The notes below the pieces were generated by a model. The model was not told the DNA's origin, made no database searches, and worked only from the letters and a program-made list of their open reading frames with translations. Of a DNA stretch of 64,000 nucleotides, positions 10,087 through 20,297 are shown in pieces. This stretch comes from Pseudoduganella aquatica (lineage in GTDB: Bacteria > Pseudomonadota > Gammaproteobacteria > Burkholderiales > Burkholderiaceae_D): contig NZ_WWCU01000006.1 in assembly GCF_009857595.1 (NCBI RefSeq), positions 1-64,000 of the forward strand. The letters run 5' to 3'. Numbering within the stretch: position 1 is the stretch's first letter; every line of letters starts with the position of its first letter. A program made the position numbers and the translations under genes.

Positions 10087-10590
10087 TTACAGCTGGCCCA
10101 GCAGGGTTTCCGCGTTCGAGACTTCGAACTTGCCGCCCTGCTCGATGTTGAGCTGGGTGACCACGCCGTCTTCCACCAGCAGCGAGTAGCGCTGCGAGCG
10201 GGTGCCCATGCCGAACTTGCTGAAGTCGGCGTCCAGGCCCAGCGCCTTGGAGTAGGCGGCGTTGCCGTCGGCCATCATGCGCACGGTGCCGGTGGCTTTC
10301 TGGTCGCGGCCCCAGGCGCCCATGACGAAGGCGTCGTTCACGCTGATGCACCAGATCTCGTCCACGCCCTTGGCTTTCAGCTCGGCCGCGTGCTTCACAT
10401 AGCCCGGCACGTGCTGCGCCGAGCAGGTTGGGGTGTAGGCGCCCGGCAGGCCGAAGATGGCGATCTTCTTGCCCTTGACCAGGTCTTCCACCTTGAAGGT
10501 GTTCGGACCCAGCGAGCAGCCTTCGGTTTCGGTTTCGATGAATTCGGACAGGGTGCCTTCCGGCAGTTTGTCGCCGATCTTGATGGTCAT
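10087..10590 (-). CDS. peroxiredoxin (Prx5/glutaredoxin-dependent type)
   Basis: A 167-residue thiol peroxidase that reduces hydrogen and organic peroxides in the cytosol. The peroxidatic Cys is C56 in GAYTPTCSAQHVPGY, the Prx5-subfamily form of the PxxxTxxC motif. The downstream segment VDEIWCISVNDAFVMGAWG followed by GTVRMMADGNAAYSKALGLDAD is also subfamily-typical. Residue R of SQRYSLLVEDGVV completes the active site. It lies directly downstream of ftsZ, separated by a terminator, and has its own terminator, so it is probably monocistronic. Confidence 0.93.
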   Translation of the reverse strand: MTIKIGDKLPEGTLSEFIETETEGCSLGPNTFKVEDLVKGKKIAIFGLPGAYTPTCSAQHVPGYVKHAAELKAKGVDEIWCISVNDAFVMGAWGRDQKATGTVRMMADGNAAYSKALGLDADFSKFGMGTRSQRYSLLVEDGVVTQLNIEQGGKFEVSNAETLLGQL

Positions 10591-10617
10591 GGTGACTCCT
10601 TTTGTATGGTTGTGAAA

Positions 10618-10638
10618 AAGCCGCGCCAGGCGCGGCTT
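10618..10638 (-). terminator. Rho-independent terminator of the ftsZ end of the dcw cluster
   Basis: Perfect hairpin AAGCCGCGCC / GGCGCGGCTT. Transcription from ftsZ reaches it about 60 bases after the stop and then enters TTTTTCACA. It lies 28 bases upstream of the peroxiredoxin start. Confidence 0.85.
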
Positions 10639-10695
10639 GCCTCTGGCAAGAACTCGAAGTATGCCAGAGGTTGGAGGAATGCGTCGGCTGCGCGC

Positions 10696-11916
10696 TTAGT
10701 CGGCTTGCTTGCGCAGGAAGGCCGGGATGTCGTAGGTTTCCATGCCCGACTTCTGCAGCGCGTTCACCTGCTCGGAAGCCGATTCGCGGCGCCATACCGC
10801 AGGCGCCTTCATGCCGTCGAAGGCTTGCGCGCCGCCGCCCGAGATGCCGCCGCCCACGCCGCCCATCGTCACCGACGAGGTCACGGCGCCGCCGCCCAGC
10901 GCTGCCTGCGGCGCATTGTGGGTGCCGGTGCGCAGCATAGGCTGCTGGACCAGCTGCACATGCTTCTTGGCTTTGCCCAGGCCGGTGGCCACCACGGTCA
11001 CGCGGATCGCGTCGCCCATCTCGTCGTCGTAGGCGATGCCCTGTGCGATCGACGCGTCCGGCGCGGCGAAGGCGCGCACGGCGGCCATGACTTCCTTGAT
11101 CTCTTTACCTTTCAGGCCGCGCGAGGCGGTCACGTTGACCAGCACGCCGCGCGCGCCGGACAGGTCCACGCCGTCCAGCAGCGGCGAAGCCACGGCCTGC
11201 TCGGCGGCGATGCGCGCGCGGTCCACGCCGGAGGCGGTGGCGGTGCCCATCATGGCTTTGCCCTGCTCGCCCATGATGGTCTTCACGTCGTTGAAGTCGA
11301 CGTTGATATGGCCAGGCACGTTGATGATCTCGGCAATACCGGCGACGGCGTTGTTGAGCACATCGTCGGCGTGCTGCAGCCACTCGATCAGCGATTCGTC
11401 TTCATAGATCTCTTCCAGCTTCTCGTTCAGGATCACGATCAGCGAGTCGACGTTGGCGGCCAGCTGCTCCAGGCCTTCGTCGGCGATGTCCATGCACTTC
11501 TGGCCTTCGTGCGAGAACGGCTTGGACACCACGGCCACGGTCAGCGCGCCCATGGCCTTGGCCACTTCGGCCACGATAGGCGCGGCGCCGGTGCCGGTGC
11601 CGCCGCCCATGCCGGCGGCGATGAACACCATGTGCGCGCCGCGCAGCGCGTCTTCAATGCGCGCGCGCGATTCTTCGGCCAGCTTGCGGCCCACTTCCGG
11701 TTTCATGCCCGCGCCCAGGCCGGTCTCGCCGATCTGGATGATGTTGCCGGCCTTCGAGGCCGACAGCGCTTGCGCGTCGGTGTTGGCGGCGATGAATTCC
11801 ACGCCGCTCATGCCCTTGTTGATCATGTGCTGAACTGCATTGCCACCTGCTCCGCCGACGCCGACGACCTTGATGACGGTGCCCAAAGCTGCGTTATCGA
11901 CCATATCAAACTCCAT
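10696..11916 (-). CDS. ftsZ: cell division GTPase FtsZ
   Basis: FtsZ polymerises into the cytokinetic ring. 406 residues. The GTP-binding motif GGGTGTG is at residues 104-110, the N-terminal nucleotide loop VGGAGGNAV is near 20-27, and the T7 synergy loop (NVDFNDVKTIM) is present. The C-terminal conserved peptide DIPAFLRKQAD (396-406), which binds FtsA, is intact. A Gly/Ala/Ser-rich linker precedes it. It is the last gene of the dcw cluster, with its own leader of 143 bases after ftsA that contains promoter-like elements and alternative hairpins. Confidence 0.98.
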   Translation of the reverse strand: MEFDMVDNAALGTVIKVVGVGGAGGNAVQHMINKGMSGVEFIAANTDAQALSASKAGNIIQIGETGLGAGMKPEVGRKLAEESRARIEDALRGAHMVFIAAGMGGGTGTGAAPIVAEVAKAMGALTVAVVSKPFSHEGQKCMDIADEGLEQLAANVDSLIVILNEKLEEIYEDESLIEWLQHADDVLNNAVAGIAEIINVPGHINVDFNDVKTIMGEQGKAMMGTATASGVDRARIAAEQAVASPLLDGVDLSGARGVLVNVTASRGLKGKEIKEVMAAVRAFAAPDASIAQGIAYDDEMGDAIRVTVVATGLGKAKKHVQLVQQPMLRTGTHNAPQAALGGGAVTSSVTMGGVGGGISGGGAQAFDGMKAPAVWRRESASEQVNALQKSGMETYDIPAFLRKQAD

Positions 11917-11939
11917 GATGTGCTCCTATCAGAATGCCG

Positions 11940-12033
11940 TTTTCAATCGCCAGTCCTCATATCGTTAGGAGAGCTGGGGATTGAAAACTGCGGTTTCAAT
12001 TAAAAATTATATTAAGTTCAAAAACCGTCAAAA
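11940..12033 (-). promoter_or_regulatory. ftsZ promoter candidate and structured leader
   Basis: On the minus strand a TATAAT hexamer (12006-12011) lies 16 bases after TTTTGA (12028-12033), a plausible sigma70 promoter for ftsZ. Downstream the leader carries ATTGAAA (12000-11994), TTTCAAT (11986-11980) and ATTGAAA (11947-11941): the middle segment can pair with either neighbour, giving two exclusive hairpins before the ftsZ ribosome binding site. Confidence 0.45.
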
Positions 12034-12059
12034 CCAATGCAACACTAAAACCACATACT

Positions 12060-13292
12060 TCAGAAATTACCGAGGAACCATTCCTTCATGCGCTGCCATA
12101 CCGCTTTCACCGACCCATCCTGGCGCGTAACGATATGGCCGCGCAGGTACTGCTTTTTCGCTTCCAGCAGCAGGCCAAGCACGGTGGCGTAGCGCGGGCT
12201 GCGCACCACGTCGGCGAGCTGGCCGCGATAGTCCGGCGTGCCCATGCGCGCCGGTTTCAGGAAAATGTCTTCCGCCATTTCCACCATGCCCGGCATGATG
12301 GAGGTGCCGCCGGTGAGCACGATGCCCGACGACAGCACGCCCTCGTAGCCCGATTCGCGCACCACCTGGTGCACCATGGCGAACAGCTCTTCCACGCGCG
12401 GCTCGATCACGGCCGCCAGCGCCTGGCGCGACAGGTTGCGCGGGCCGCGGTCGCCCAGTCCCGGCACTTCCAGGTGCTCGCCCGGATCGGCCAGCACCTG
12501 CTTGGCCACGCCGTAGCGGATCTTGATCTCTTCCGCTTCCGAGGTCGGCGTGCGCAGCGCCATCGCGATGTCGTTGGTGATCTGGTCGCCGGCGATGGGG
12601 ATCACCGCCGTGTGGCGGATGGCGCCGTCCGAGAACACCGCCACGTCGGTGGTGCCGCCGCCGATGTCGATCAGCACCACGCCCAGTTCCTTCTCGTCCG
12701 GCGTGAGCACCGCGTCGGCCGAGGCCATGGGCTGCAGTATCAGGTCCGATACTTCCAGCCCGCAGCGGCGCACGCACTTGACGATGTTCTGCACCGCGCT
12801 CACCGCGCCGGTGACGATGTGTACTTTCACTTCCAGGCGGATGCCGCTCATGCCGATAGGCTCGCGCACGTCTTCCTGGCTGTCGACGATGAATTCCTGC
12901 GGCACCGTGTGCAGCAATTGCTGGTCGGTCGGGATATTAACCGCCTTGGCCGTTTCGATGACGCGCGCCACGTCGGTGGCCGTCACTTCCTTGTCCTTGA
13001 TGGCCACCATGCCGCTCGAATTGAAGGAGCGGATATGGCTGCCCGCGATGCCGGCGTACACGTTGCGGATCTTGCAGTCGGCCATCAGCTCGGCTTCCTC
13101 CAGCGCGCGCTGGATGGACTCGACGGTCGCTTCGATGTTAACCACCACGCCCTTCTTCAAGCCCTTCGATTCGTGCTGGCCCAGCCCGATCACTTCATGG
13201 CGTCCATCGCCCATCACCTCGGCCACCACGGCCACCACTTTCGAGGTGCCGATGTCGAGGCCGACGATCAGGTTTTTCGCGTCTTTTGTCAT
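12060..13292 (-). CDS. ftsA: cell division protein FtsA
   Basis: FtsA is the actin-like ATPase that tethers FtsZ to the membrane. 410 residues. The phosphate-1 motif is LIVGLDIGTSKVVAVV at the N-terminus; phosphate-2 is VVLIDIGGGTTDVAVF near 205; the adenosine motif is SGIVLTGGTSIMPG near 330. The C-terminal amphipathic membrane helix (MKEWFLGNF) is present. It follows ftsQ by 48 bases and precedes ftsZ in the standard order. Confidence 0.97.
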   Translation of the reverse strand: MTKDAKNLIVGLDIGTSKVVAVVAEVMGDGRHEVIGLGQHESKGLKKGVVVNIEATVESIQRALEEAELMADCKIRNVYAGIAGSHIRSFNSSGMVAIKDKEVTATDVARVIETAKAVNIPTDQQLLHTVPQEFIVDSQEDVREPIGMSGIRLEVKVHIVTGAVSAVQNIVKCVRRCGLEVSDLILQPMASADAVLTPDEKELGVVLIDIGGGTTDVAVFSDGAIRHTAVIPIAGDQITNDIAMALRTPTSEAEEIKIRYGVAKQVLADPGEHLEVPGLGDRGPRNLSRQALAAVIEPRVEELFAMVHQVVRESGYEGVLSSGIVLTGGTSIMPGMVEMAEDIFLKPARMGTPDYRGQLADVVRSPRYATVLGLLLEAKKQYLRGHIVTRQDGSVKAVWQRMKEWFLGNF

Positions 13293-13340
13293 TTCATTTG
13301 CCTGCTTTATATGCTTTAAAGTGTCTGTGCTTAGCCATGC

Positions 13341-14108
13341 TTATTTCGGTTTCTTGCCTTCCGGCGGAATCTTCAGTCCCGCTGCGCTGAGCGCCAATCC
13401 GTTCTGGTACCGCATGTCTATCGTCTCTATGTTCTGCACCCGGTTCGCCAGCTGCGGCCAGATGCCCACCAGCCGGTCCACCCTTTCCTTCAGCGTGGAC
13501 CTGGTCTGCTCGCGGCCCAGCTCCACGCTCATGCCGTTGTCCAGCTTCACGGTCCACGCGTAGCGGCCCGACAAGTCCAGCGCCTGCGGCTCCAGCTGCG
13601 CCGGCGCGAACCACGCTTTCAGTTCGCCGAAGCGCGACAGCACTTCCTTCTCGCTGCCTTCCGGTCCGGAGAAGGCGGGCAGCTCATGGTCTTCCTCCGC
13701 CTCGGCCAGGTTGGCGGTGAACACGTCGCCCTTGGTCGAGAGCAGGCGGCCGTCCTCGCCCCAGGTGCCCAGCGCCTCGTGCTCCTCCAGCGCCACCACC
13801 AGCTGGTCCGGCCATTCGCGGCGCACCGTGGCGCGGCGCACCCAAGGCACGGATTCGAAAGCCTGCCGCACCGAGTCCAGGTTGGTGGTGAAGAAGTTGC
13901 CCCGGATGCGGCCCGAGGTTCCCGCTTGCAGCGTCAGGTGGTTCACATGGCGCAGGTCCGCCCGGTCCATGGTCTCCACGCGGATCGCGCGCAGGTTGAA
14001 CATCGGCCGCTGCGACACCCACCACACGCCGGAAGCCGCGCAAGCCAGCACCACCGCGGCAAAAATGCCGCTGGCGGTTGCGTTCAAGGCTCTCGCGTCT
14101 TGCCACAT
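13341..14108 (-). CDS. ftsQ: cell division protein FtsQ
   Basis: FtsQ is a bitopic inner-membrane protein linking cytosolic and periplasmic divisome parts. With the ATG at 14108 (MWQDARALN) it has 255 residues: one membrane segment (ASGIFAAVVLACAASGVWWV), then a POTRA domain (FNLRAIRVETMDRADLRHV to VPWVRRATVRREWPDQLVVALEEHEALGTW), and the FtsQ beta domain. The longer in-frame start would run into ddlB, while 14108 leaves a 5-base gap, so it is preferred. Proline- and lysine-rich C-terminus. Confidence 0.95.
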   Translation of the reverse strand: MWQDARALNATASGIFAAVVLACAASGVWWVSQRPMFNLRAIRVETMDRADLRHVNHLTLQAGTSGRIRGNFFTTNLDSVRQAFESVPWVRRATVRREWPDQLVVALEEHEALGTWGEDGRLLSTKGDVFTANLAEAEEDHELPAFSGPEGSEKEVLSRFGELKAWFAPAQLEPQALDLSGRYAWTVKLDNGMSVELGREQTRSTLKERVDRLVGIWPQLANRVQNIETIDMRYQNGLALSAAGLKIPPEGKKPK

Positions 14109-14113
14109 GCTGC

Positions 14114-15082
14114 CTACCCCTTCATCTTCAGTCGTGCCGAGCGCAGTATCTCCACGCACAGCTGCTCATAGCTGATGCCTTCCGCGCGCGCCGCCATCGG
14201 CACCAGCGAGTGGCTGGTCATGCCCGGCGAGGTGTTCACTTCCAGCAGGAAGGGCTTGTTGTCGGCCACGCGCAGCAGCACGTCGACCCGGCCCCAGCCC
14301 TCGCAGCCCAGCGAGCGGTAGGCCTGCACGGCGATGCGCTGCATTTCGGCGGTCAGCGCCGCGTCCAGCACGGCGGGGCAGAAATACTGCGTGTCGTCGG
14401 TGAAGTACTTGTTCTGGTAGTCGTAATTGCCCTGCGGCGCGACGATCTCAACGATGGGCAGCGCGCGCGCGTTGACACCGGTGCCCAGGACTGCGACGGT
14501 AAATTCGCGGCCGGTGACGAATTCCTCGGCCAGCACCGAGTCGTCCAGCGCTGCGGCGATGTCGTAGGCCGCCTTGAAATCGGCCGCCTGCTCCACCTTG
14601 GTGATGCCGATGGTCGAGCCTTCGTGAGGCGGTTTGACGATCAGCGGCAGGCCCAGGCTGGCCGCCACTTTGTCCAGGTCCGAGTTCGCGTTGAGCACGG
14701 CGTACTTCGGCGTGGGCAGGTGTTCGGCCAGCCACAGGATCTTGGTGGTGATCTTGTCCATGCCCACCGAGCTGGCCATCACGCCGCTGCCGGTGTAAGG
14801 AATACCCAGCAGTTCCAGCGCGCCTTGCAGGCTGCCGTCTTCGCCGAAGCGGCCGTGCAGCGCGATGAACACGCGGTCGAAGTTCTCAGCGGCCAGCTCG
14901 GCCAGCGAACGCTGGCCCGGGTCGAAGGCGTGGGCGTCTATGCCCTGGCTTTGCAGCGCGGCCAGCACGCCGGAACCGGACATGATGGACACATCGCGCT
15001 CGGCCGAACGGCCGCCGAACAGCACGCCAACTTTGCCGAAAGCTTGCGCTTCTTGCGCGGAGAGGAATTGAGTCGCGTTCAC
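14114..15082 (-). CDS. ddlB: D-alanine--D-alanine ligase
   Basis: An ATP-grasp enzyme that joins two D-alanines for peptidoglycan precursors. 322 residues. [23 protein letters not shown] is the signature N-terminus; [29 protein letters not shown] is the second signature block. The C-terminal [22 protein letters not shown] carries the Mg-binding Glu and Asn. Lies in the dcw cluster with 3- and 5-base gaps to murC and ftsQ. Confidence 0.97.
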   Translation of the reverse strand: MNATQFLSAQEAQAFGKVGVLFGGRSAERDVSIMSGSGVLAALQSQGIDAHAFDPGQRSLAELAAENFDRVFIALHGRFGEDGSLQGALELLGIPYTGSGVMASSVGMDKITTKILWLAEHLPTPKYAVLNANSDLDKVAASLGLPLIVKPPHEGSTIGITKVEQAADFKAAYDIAAALDDSVLAEEFVTGREFTVAVLGTGVNARALPIVEIVAPQGNYDYQNKYFTDDTQYFCPAVLDAALTAEMQRIAVQAYRSLGCEGWGRVDVLLRVADNKPFLLEVNTSPGMTSHSLVPMAARAEGISYEQLCVEILRSARLKMKG

Positions 15083-15085
15083 TTC

Positions 15086-16486
15086 TTAGGCCTTCGTGTA
15101 AGTAGACAGTTTTGCAGGGACGCCGCTGATCGAGCCTGCGCCCATGGTGAGCACGACGTCGCCGTCGCGCACCACGTTCATGATGGTTTCCGGCATGTCG
15201 GCGATGTTCTCCACGAACACCGGCTCGACCTTGCCGCGCGCGCGGATGGCGTGCGCCAGCGAGCGGCCGTCGGCCGCCACGATGGGCTGCTCGCCGGCAG
15301 CGTACACGTCGGCCAGCACCAGCACGTCCACGCTGGAGAGCACGCGGGCGAAGTCCTCGAACAGGTCGCGCGTGCGGCTGTAGCGGTGCGGCTGGAACGC
15401 CAGCACCAGGCGGCGGCCCGGATAGGCGGCGCGCGCGGCGGCCAGCGTGACTTCCGTTTCCACCGGGTGGTGGCCGAAATCGTCCACCAGCGCGAAGGCG
15501 CCCTTGGCCTGGTCGCCCTGGATGGCGGTCTCGCCGTAGCGCGTGAAGCGGCGGCCCACGCCCGCGAAGCCGGCCAGGCCGGCCTGGGTGGCGCTGTCCT
15601 CGATGCCGATTTCGCGCGCGATGGCGACCGCCGAGCAGGCGTTCAGCACGTTGTGCATGCCGGGCTGGTTGAGCACCACGTCCAGGTCCGGATAGCCTTC
15701 CTGCAGCACGGTGAAATGCATCTGCACGCCTACGGCGCGCGCGTTCACGGCGCGCACTTCGGCGTCCTCGCTGAAGCCGTAGGTGGTGATCGGCTTGGTC
15801 ACGTGCGGGATGATGCTGCGCACATGCACGTCGTCGATGCACAGCATGGCGCGGCCGTAGAACGGCAGGCGGTGCGTGAAGTGGACGAAGGCCTGCTTCA
15901 GTTTTTCGAAGTCGTGCTCATACGTTTCCATATGGTCGGCGTCGATATTGGTGATGACTTCTATCATCGGCGTCAGGTTCAGGAAGGACGCGTCCGACTC
16001 GTCGGCCTCGGCCACCAGATAGTCGCCGGTGCCCAGCTTGGCGTTGGCGCCGGCTGCGGTCAGGCGGCCGCCGATCACAAAGGTCGGGTCCAGGCCGCCC
16101 TGCGCCAGCACCGAGGCCACCAGGCTGGTGGTGGTGGTCTTGCCGTGCGTGCCGGCGATGGCGATGCCGCGCTTCAGGCGCATCAGCTCGCCTAGCATCA
16201 CCGCGCGCGGGACGATGGGGATCTTGCGCGCGCGCGCCGCCACCACTTCCGGATTGTCGGCCTTGACGGCGGTGGACGTGACCACCGCGTCGGCGTTGCC
16301 TATATGGGTTTCTGCGTGGCCCTGGTGCACGGTGGCGCCCATGTCGATCAGGCGCTGCGTGACGGCGTTGGCGCCCAGGTCCGAGCCCGATACGTTGTAG
16401 CCCAGCGTGAGCAGCACTTCGGCTATGCCGCTCATGCCGCTGCCGCCGATGCCGACGAAATGTATGTTTTTGACTTTGTGCTTCAT
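15086..16486 (-). CDS. murC: UDP-N-acetylmuramate--L-alanine ligase MurC
   Basis: Adds the first residue (L-Ala) to UDP-MurNAc. 466 residues from the ATG at 16486, which overlaps the murG stop as ATGA. Landmarks: the Rossmann motif [16 protein letters not shown], the ATP loop [14 protein letters not shown], the catalytic region [14 protein letters not shown], and [20 protein letters not shown] [15 protein letters not shown] frame extension upstream of 16486 lies inside murG and is not coding. Confidence 0.97.
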   Translation of the reverse strand: MKHKVKNIHFVGIGGSGMSGIAEVLLTLGYNVSGSDLGANAVTQRLIDMGATVHQGHAETHIGNADAVVTSTAVKADNPEVVAARARKIPIVPRAVMLGELMRLKRGIAIAGTHGKTTTTSLVASVLAQGGLDPTFVIGGRLTAAGANAKLGTGDYLVAEADESDASFLNLTPMIEVITNIDADHMETYEHDFEKLKQAFVHFTHRLPFYGRAMLCIDDVHVRSIIPHVTKPITTYGFSEDAEVRAVNARAVGVQMHFTVLQEGYPDLDVVLNQPGMHNVLNACSAVAIAREIGIEDSATQAGLAGFAGVGRRFTRYGETAIQGDQAKGAFALVDDFGHHPVETEVTLAAARAAYPGRRLVLAFQPHRYSRTRDLFEDFARVLSSVDVLVLADVYAAGEQPIVAADGRSLAHAIRARGKVEPVFVENIADMPETIMNVVRDGDVVLTMGAGSISGVPAKLSTYTKA

Positions 16487-17550
16487 GTTAGTTCTTCCAG
16501 TACTTGTGCGATCGCGTTGTTCGCGTCGCGCTTGCCCGCCTTGCGGGCCGCCACGGCCATGGTCTGGCAGGCGCCGCGCGTGAGCGTCTCCAGCAGGGTT
16601 GCCAGGCTGCGCGGGTTCATTTCCGTCTGCGGCATATGGATGGAGGCGTTCTGCTTGGCCATCCACTGCGCGTTGTCGCGCTGGTGGCTGGTGGTGGACG
16701 CCACCAGCGGCACCAGCACGCTCGCCACGCCGGCCGCCGTCAGTTCGGACACGGTGATGGCGCCTGCGCGGCAAATCACCAGGTCCGCCTCGGCGTAGGC
16801 TTGCGCCATGTCCTCGATAAAGTCGACCACCCTGGCCTGCACGCCCGCTTCGGCGTAGCCTGCGCGCAGCGCGTCGATATTCTTTTTGCCCGACTGGTGC
16901 GTCACCACCGGGCGCTGCGCCTCGGGGATCAGCGCCAGCGCGGCGGGCAGGTTGTCGTTCAGCGCTTTGGCGCCCAGGCTGCCACCCACCACCAGCACGC
17001 GCAAGGCGCCGCTGCGGCCCTCGAAGCGCGCTTCGGGCGCGGCCATGTCCAGGATCTCCTGGCGCACCGGATTGCCGGTGACGACGGCCTTGCTGGCCGC
17101 CGCGCCGAAATCGGCCGGGAAGCCGAAGCACACGCGCCCGGCAAAAGGCGCCAGCGTTTTATTCGACAGCAGTAGCGCCGCGTCCGCGTTCACCAGCACC
17201 ATGGGCACGCCGCGCAGGCGCGCCATCAGGCCGCCCGGCACGGTGACGTAGCCGCCCATGCCCAGCACCGCGTCCGGCTTGCGCTGGCCCAGGAAGCGGA
17301 AGCAGTCGGCGAAGGCGGCCAGCATCTTCAGCGCGCCGCCAAGGCTGTGCTTGATGCCCTTGCCGCGCATGCCGGAGAAGTTGATGGTGTCGATCGCGAT
17401 GCCGTGCTTGGGCACCAGCTCCTGCTCCATGCCGTGGCTCGTACCCAGCCAGCTCACTTCCCAGCCGCGCGCGCGCATGGCCTGCGCAATCGCCAGGCCG
17501 GGGAAAATGTGGCCGCCGGTGCCGGCTGCCATGATCATCAGTCGTTTCAT
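16483..17550 (-). CDS. murG: UDP-GlcNAc transferase MurG (lipid II synthesis)
   Basis: A GT28 enzyme on the inner face of the membrane that adds GlcNAc to lipid I. 355 residues. [18 protein letters not shown] at the N-terminus is the diagnostic G-loop 1; [13 protein letters not shown] is G-loop 2; [25 protein letters not shown] is the UDP-GlcNAc site. Overlaps both neighbours by 4 bases (ATGA), so translation is coupled with ftsW and murC. Confidence 0.97.
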   Translation of the reverse strand: MKRLMIMAAGTGGHIFPGLAIAQAMRARGWEVSWLGTSHGMEQELVPKHGIAIDTINFSGMRGKGIKHSLGGALKMLAAFADCFRFLGQRKPDAVLGMGGYVTVPGGLMARLRGVPMVLVNADAALLLSNKTLAPFAGRVCFGFPADFGAAASKAVVTGNPVRQEILDMAAPEARFEGRSGALRVLVVGGSLGAKALNDNLPAALALIPEAQRPVVTHQSGKKNIDALRAGYAEAGVQARVVDFIEDMAQAYAEADLVICRAGAITVSELTAAGVASVLVPLVASTTSHQRDNAQWMAKQNASIHMPQTEMNPRSLATLLETLTRGACQTMAVAARKAGKRDANNAIAQVLEELT

Positions 17551-18761
17551 ATTCTGCCGCCGCGCATCAGGACCCGGTTCTCGTAGTCGATCCGAAGCAG
17601 GATCGCGAGTCCGACGCAGTTAATCATAATGCCGGTGCCGCCGTAGCTCATCAGCGGCAGGGTCAGGCCCTTGGTAGGCAGCAGGCCAAGGTTCACGCCC
17701 ATATTGATGAAGGTCTGCACGCCGATCCAGATGCCGATGCCCTTGGCCGCGAGGCCGGCAAAGGTCTGGTCGATGGCGATGGCCTGGCGGCCGATGTCGA
17801 AGGCGCGCTTGACCACCCAGTAGAACATGGCCACGACGCACAGCACGCCGGCCAGGCCCAGCTCCTCGCCGATCACGGCCAGCAGGAAGTCGGTGTGCGC
17901 TTCCGGCAGGTAGTGCAGCTTTTCCAGGCTGCCGCCCAGGCCAACGCCAAAAATCTCGCCGCGCCCGAAAGCGATCAGCGAGTGCGTCAGCTGGTAAGCC
18001 TTGTTCAGCGCATTGTCCTCTTCCCAGGGATTCAGATAGGCGAAGAAACGGTCGCGCCGGAATTTCGACAGCGCGATGATGGCCACGAATATCGTCACCA
18101 GCATGGCGCCTATGCCGCCGAACCAGATGGCGTTGATACCGCCCAGGAACAGGATGCCCATGGCGATGCAGACGATCACGCCAAAAGCGCCCAGGTCGGG
18201 TTCGAGCAGCAGCAGCAGGCCGACGAAGCTCACCGCCAGCGCCATCGGCATAAAGCCCTTGGTCAGCTTGTGCATGTATTCCTGCTTGCGCACGGTGTAG
18301 TCGGCCGCGTACAGCACGATCACCACCTTCATCAGCTCGGACGGCTGGAAGTTGAACACCTTCAGCGACAGCCAGCGGCGCCCGCCGTTCACCACCACGC
18401 CCAGGCCCGGTATCAGCACCGCCATCAGCAGCACCAGCGTGCCGATGAACAGATAGGGCGCGGTGCGCTGCCACACGGCGACGGGAATGCGGAAGGTCAT
18501 CAGCCCCACCAGCACCGAGATGCCGATAAAACTGGCCTGGCGCACCAGGAAGTAGTTGTTCTTGTAGGCAGCGTACTTGGGCGAGTCCGGCAGCGAGATC
18601 GAGGCCGAATACACCATCACCATCCCCAGCAGCATGAGGATCAGCACCACCCACACCAGCAGCTGGTCGTACTCCATCATCTTCGACGGGCGCGCGCGGC
18701 TGTCGATGGCCGTGGAACCCGTGGAGGAAGAGGAGAAGCGGAATGGCAGCTGGAAGGCCAT
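17547..18761 (-). CDS. ftsW: peptidoglycan glycosyltransferase FtsW
   Basis: A SEDS-family polymerase acting with FtsI at the septum. 404 residues with about ten membrane segments after a Ser-rich cytosolic N-terminus. Typical SEDS sequence: [55 protein letters not shown] (catalytic Asp of the HTDF-like stretch is visible), and [18 protein letters not shown]. Follows murD by 3 bases; overlaps murG by 4. Confidence 0.97.
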   Translation of the reverse strand: MAFQLPFRFSSSSTGSTAIDSRARPSKMMEYDQLLVWVVLILMLLGMVMVYSASISLPDSPKYAAYKNNYFLVRQASFIGISVLVGLMTFRIPVAVWQRTAPYLFIGTLVLLMAVLIPGLGVVVNGGRRWLSLKVFNFQPSELMKVVIVLYAADYTVRKQEYMHKLTKGFMPMALAVSFVGLLLLLEPDLGAFGVIVCIAMGILFLGGINAIWFGGIGAMLVTIFVAIIALSKFRRDRFFAYLNPWEEDNALNKAYQLTHSLIAFGRGEIFGVGLGGSLEKLHYLPEAHTDFLLAVIGEELGLAGVLCVVAMFYWVVKRAFDIGRQAIAIDQTFAGLAAKGIGIWIGVQTFINMGVNLGLLPTKGLTLPLMSYGGTGIMINCVGLAILLRIDYENRVLMRGGRI

Positions 18762-18764
18762 GGA

Positions 18765-20297
18765 TCAGATCTCCTGCCCGGCGTCGAGCGCGATGTCGCG
18801 CACGGTGTCGATGAAGACCTGCGCGCGGTGCGCGTAGTTCTTGAACATGTCCAGGCTGGCGCAGGCCGGCGACAGCAGCACGGCGTCGCCAGGCTTGGCC
18901 AGCTTGGCGGCCAGGCGCACGGCGGACGGCAGGTCGGTGCCGCAGTCGGCCAGGTCGATGCCGGCTTCCACCACGCCGCCTTGCTCCAGCGCGGCGCGCA
19001 GCGCCGGCGCATCGCGGCCGATCAGCATCACCGCGCGCACGTAGCGCGACACGGGTTCGGCCAGCGGATCGAACGCCTGGCCCTTGCCGTCGCCGCCGGC
19101 GATCAGCAGCAAACGCTGGCCGGCGCCGGTGAAGCTCTTGCCCAGGCCGTTCAGCGCGGCCACGGTGGCGCCCACGTTGGTGCCCTTGCTGTCGTCGTAG
19201 TATTCCACGCCGTCGATGGCGGCCACCAGCTCGACGCGGTGCGGCTCGCCGCGATATTCGCGCAGGCCGTGCAGCAGCGGCGCGAACGGCAGGCCGATGG
19301 CGCGGCACAGCGCCAGCGCGGCCAGCGCGTTGGAGGCATTGTGCAGGCCACGGATCTGCAGCGCGTCCGACGGCATCAGGTTCTTGACGGTGGTGGCCAC
19401 AGGTTCCGGGGCCGGATCGTTCTTCTTGCGCTTTTTCGGCGGCTCCGCGTCCTCGTCCGGCACGGCGGTTGCCAGCCAGTGGATGCCGCGCTCGTTGTGC
19501 AGGCCGAAGCTGCCCGCTTCCGCCGGTTCGCCGGTGCCGAAGCTGACGTTCTCGCCGACCGGATTGGCCATGCGCATCACGGTGGCGTCATCGCGGTTCA
19601 GCACGCGCACGGTGCCGGCGCCGAAGATGCGGGCCTTGTCGGCGGCGTAGGCGTCCATCGAGCCGTGCCAGTCCAGGTGGTCTTGGGTCACGTTCAATAC
19701 GGTGGCGGCGTCCGCCTGCAGGCTGAAGGTGGTGTGCAGCTGGAAGCTGGACAGCTCGAGCACCCAAACCTGCGGCAGCGCATCGGCCTCGATCACTTCA
19801 CGCAGCACGTCCAGCGCGGCCGGGCTGATATTGCCCGCCACGCGCACGCTGAAGCCTGCGCGCTGGCACAGCTGGCCGGTCAGGCTGGTGACGGTGGTCT
19901 TGCCGTTGGTGCCGGTGATGGCGATGACTTTCGGCGCGTAGCCGCGTTCTTCCTTCAGCGACGCCAGCGCCTGGGCGAACAGTTCGATCTCGCCCCAAAC
20001 TGGAATGTTCACGGCGGCTGCGGCGCGCATCAGGTCGGCCACGTCGCCTTGCGGGGCGAGGCCGGGACTGATGGCGACGAAGTCGGTGTCGTACAGCAGC
20101 GCGATGTCCAGGCGGCCGCCGATGAATTCGGCGTCCGGCACGGCGGCCTTCAGGGCGGCCAGGCGGTCGGCCACGGCGCTCTCGGCGCGCGTGTCGGCCA
20201 CGCGCACGCGCGCGCCGCCGCGGGCCAGCCATAGCGCCATCGCCAGGCCGGATTCGCCCAGCCCGAGTACCAACACCCGTTTGCCGTCGTAGCTCAT
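18765..20297 (-). CDS. murD: UDP-MurNAc-L-alanine--D-glutamate ligase MurD
   Basis: Adds D-Glu to UDP-MurNAc-L-Ala. 510 residues, about 70 longer than the E. coli enzyme. Landmarks: [21 protein letters not shown], the ATP loop [16 protein letters not shown], and [16 protein letters not shown] near the C-terminal domain. The extra length includes a low-complexity charged stretch around residues 285-305 ([17 protein letters not shown]) between the ATPase core strands, absent from E. coli MurD and probably a surface loop. The start overlaps the mraY stop by one base (TGATG). Confidence 0.97.
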   Translation of the reverse strand: MSYDGKRVLVLGLGESGLAMALWLARGGARVRVADTRAESAVADRLAALKAAVPDAEFIGGRLDIALLYDTDFVAISPGLAPQGDVADLMRAAAAVNIPVWGEIELFAQALASLKEERGYAPKVIAITGTNGKTTVTSLTGQLCQRAGFSVRVAGNISPAALDVLREVIEADALPQVWVLELSSFQLHTTFSLQADAATVLNVTQDHLDWHGSMDAYAADKARIFGAGTVRVLNRDDATVMRMANPVGENVSFGTGEPAEAGSFGLHNERGIHWLATAVPDEDAEPPKKRKKNDPAPEPVATTVKNLMPSDALQIRGLHNASNALAALALCRAIGLPFAPLLHGLREYRGEPHRVELVAAIDGVEYYDDSKGTNVGATVAALNGLGKSFTGAGQRLLLIAGGDGKGQAFDPLAEPVSRYVRAVMLIGRDAPALRAALEQGGVVEAGIDLADCGTDLPSAVRLAAKLAKPGDAVLLSPACASLDMFKNYAHRAQVFIDTVRDIALDAGQEI

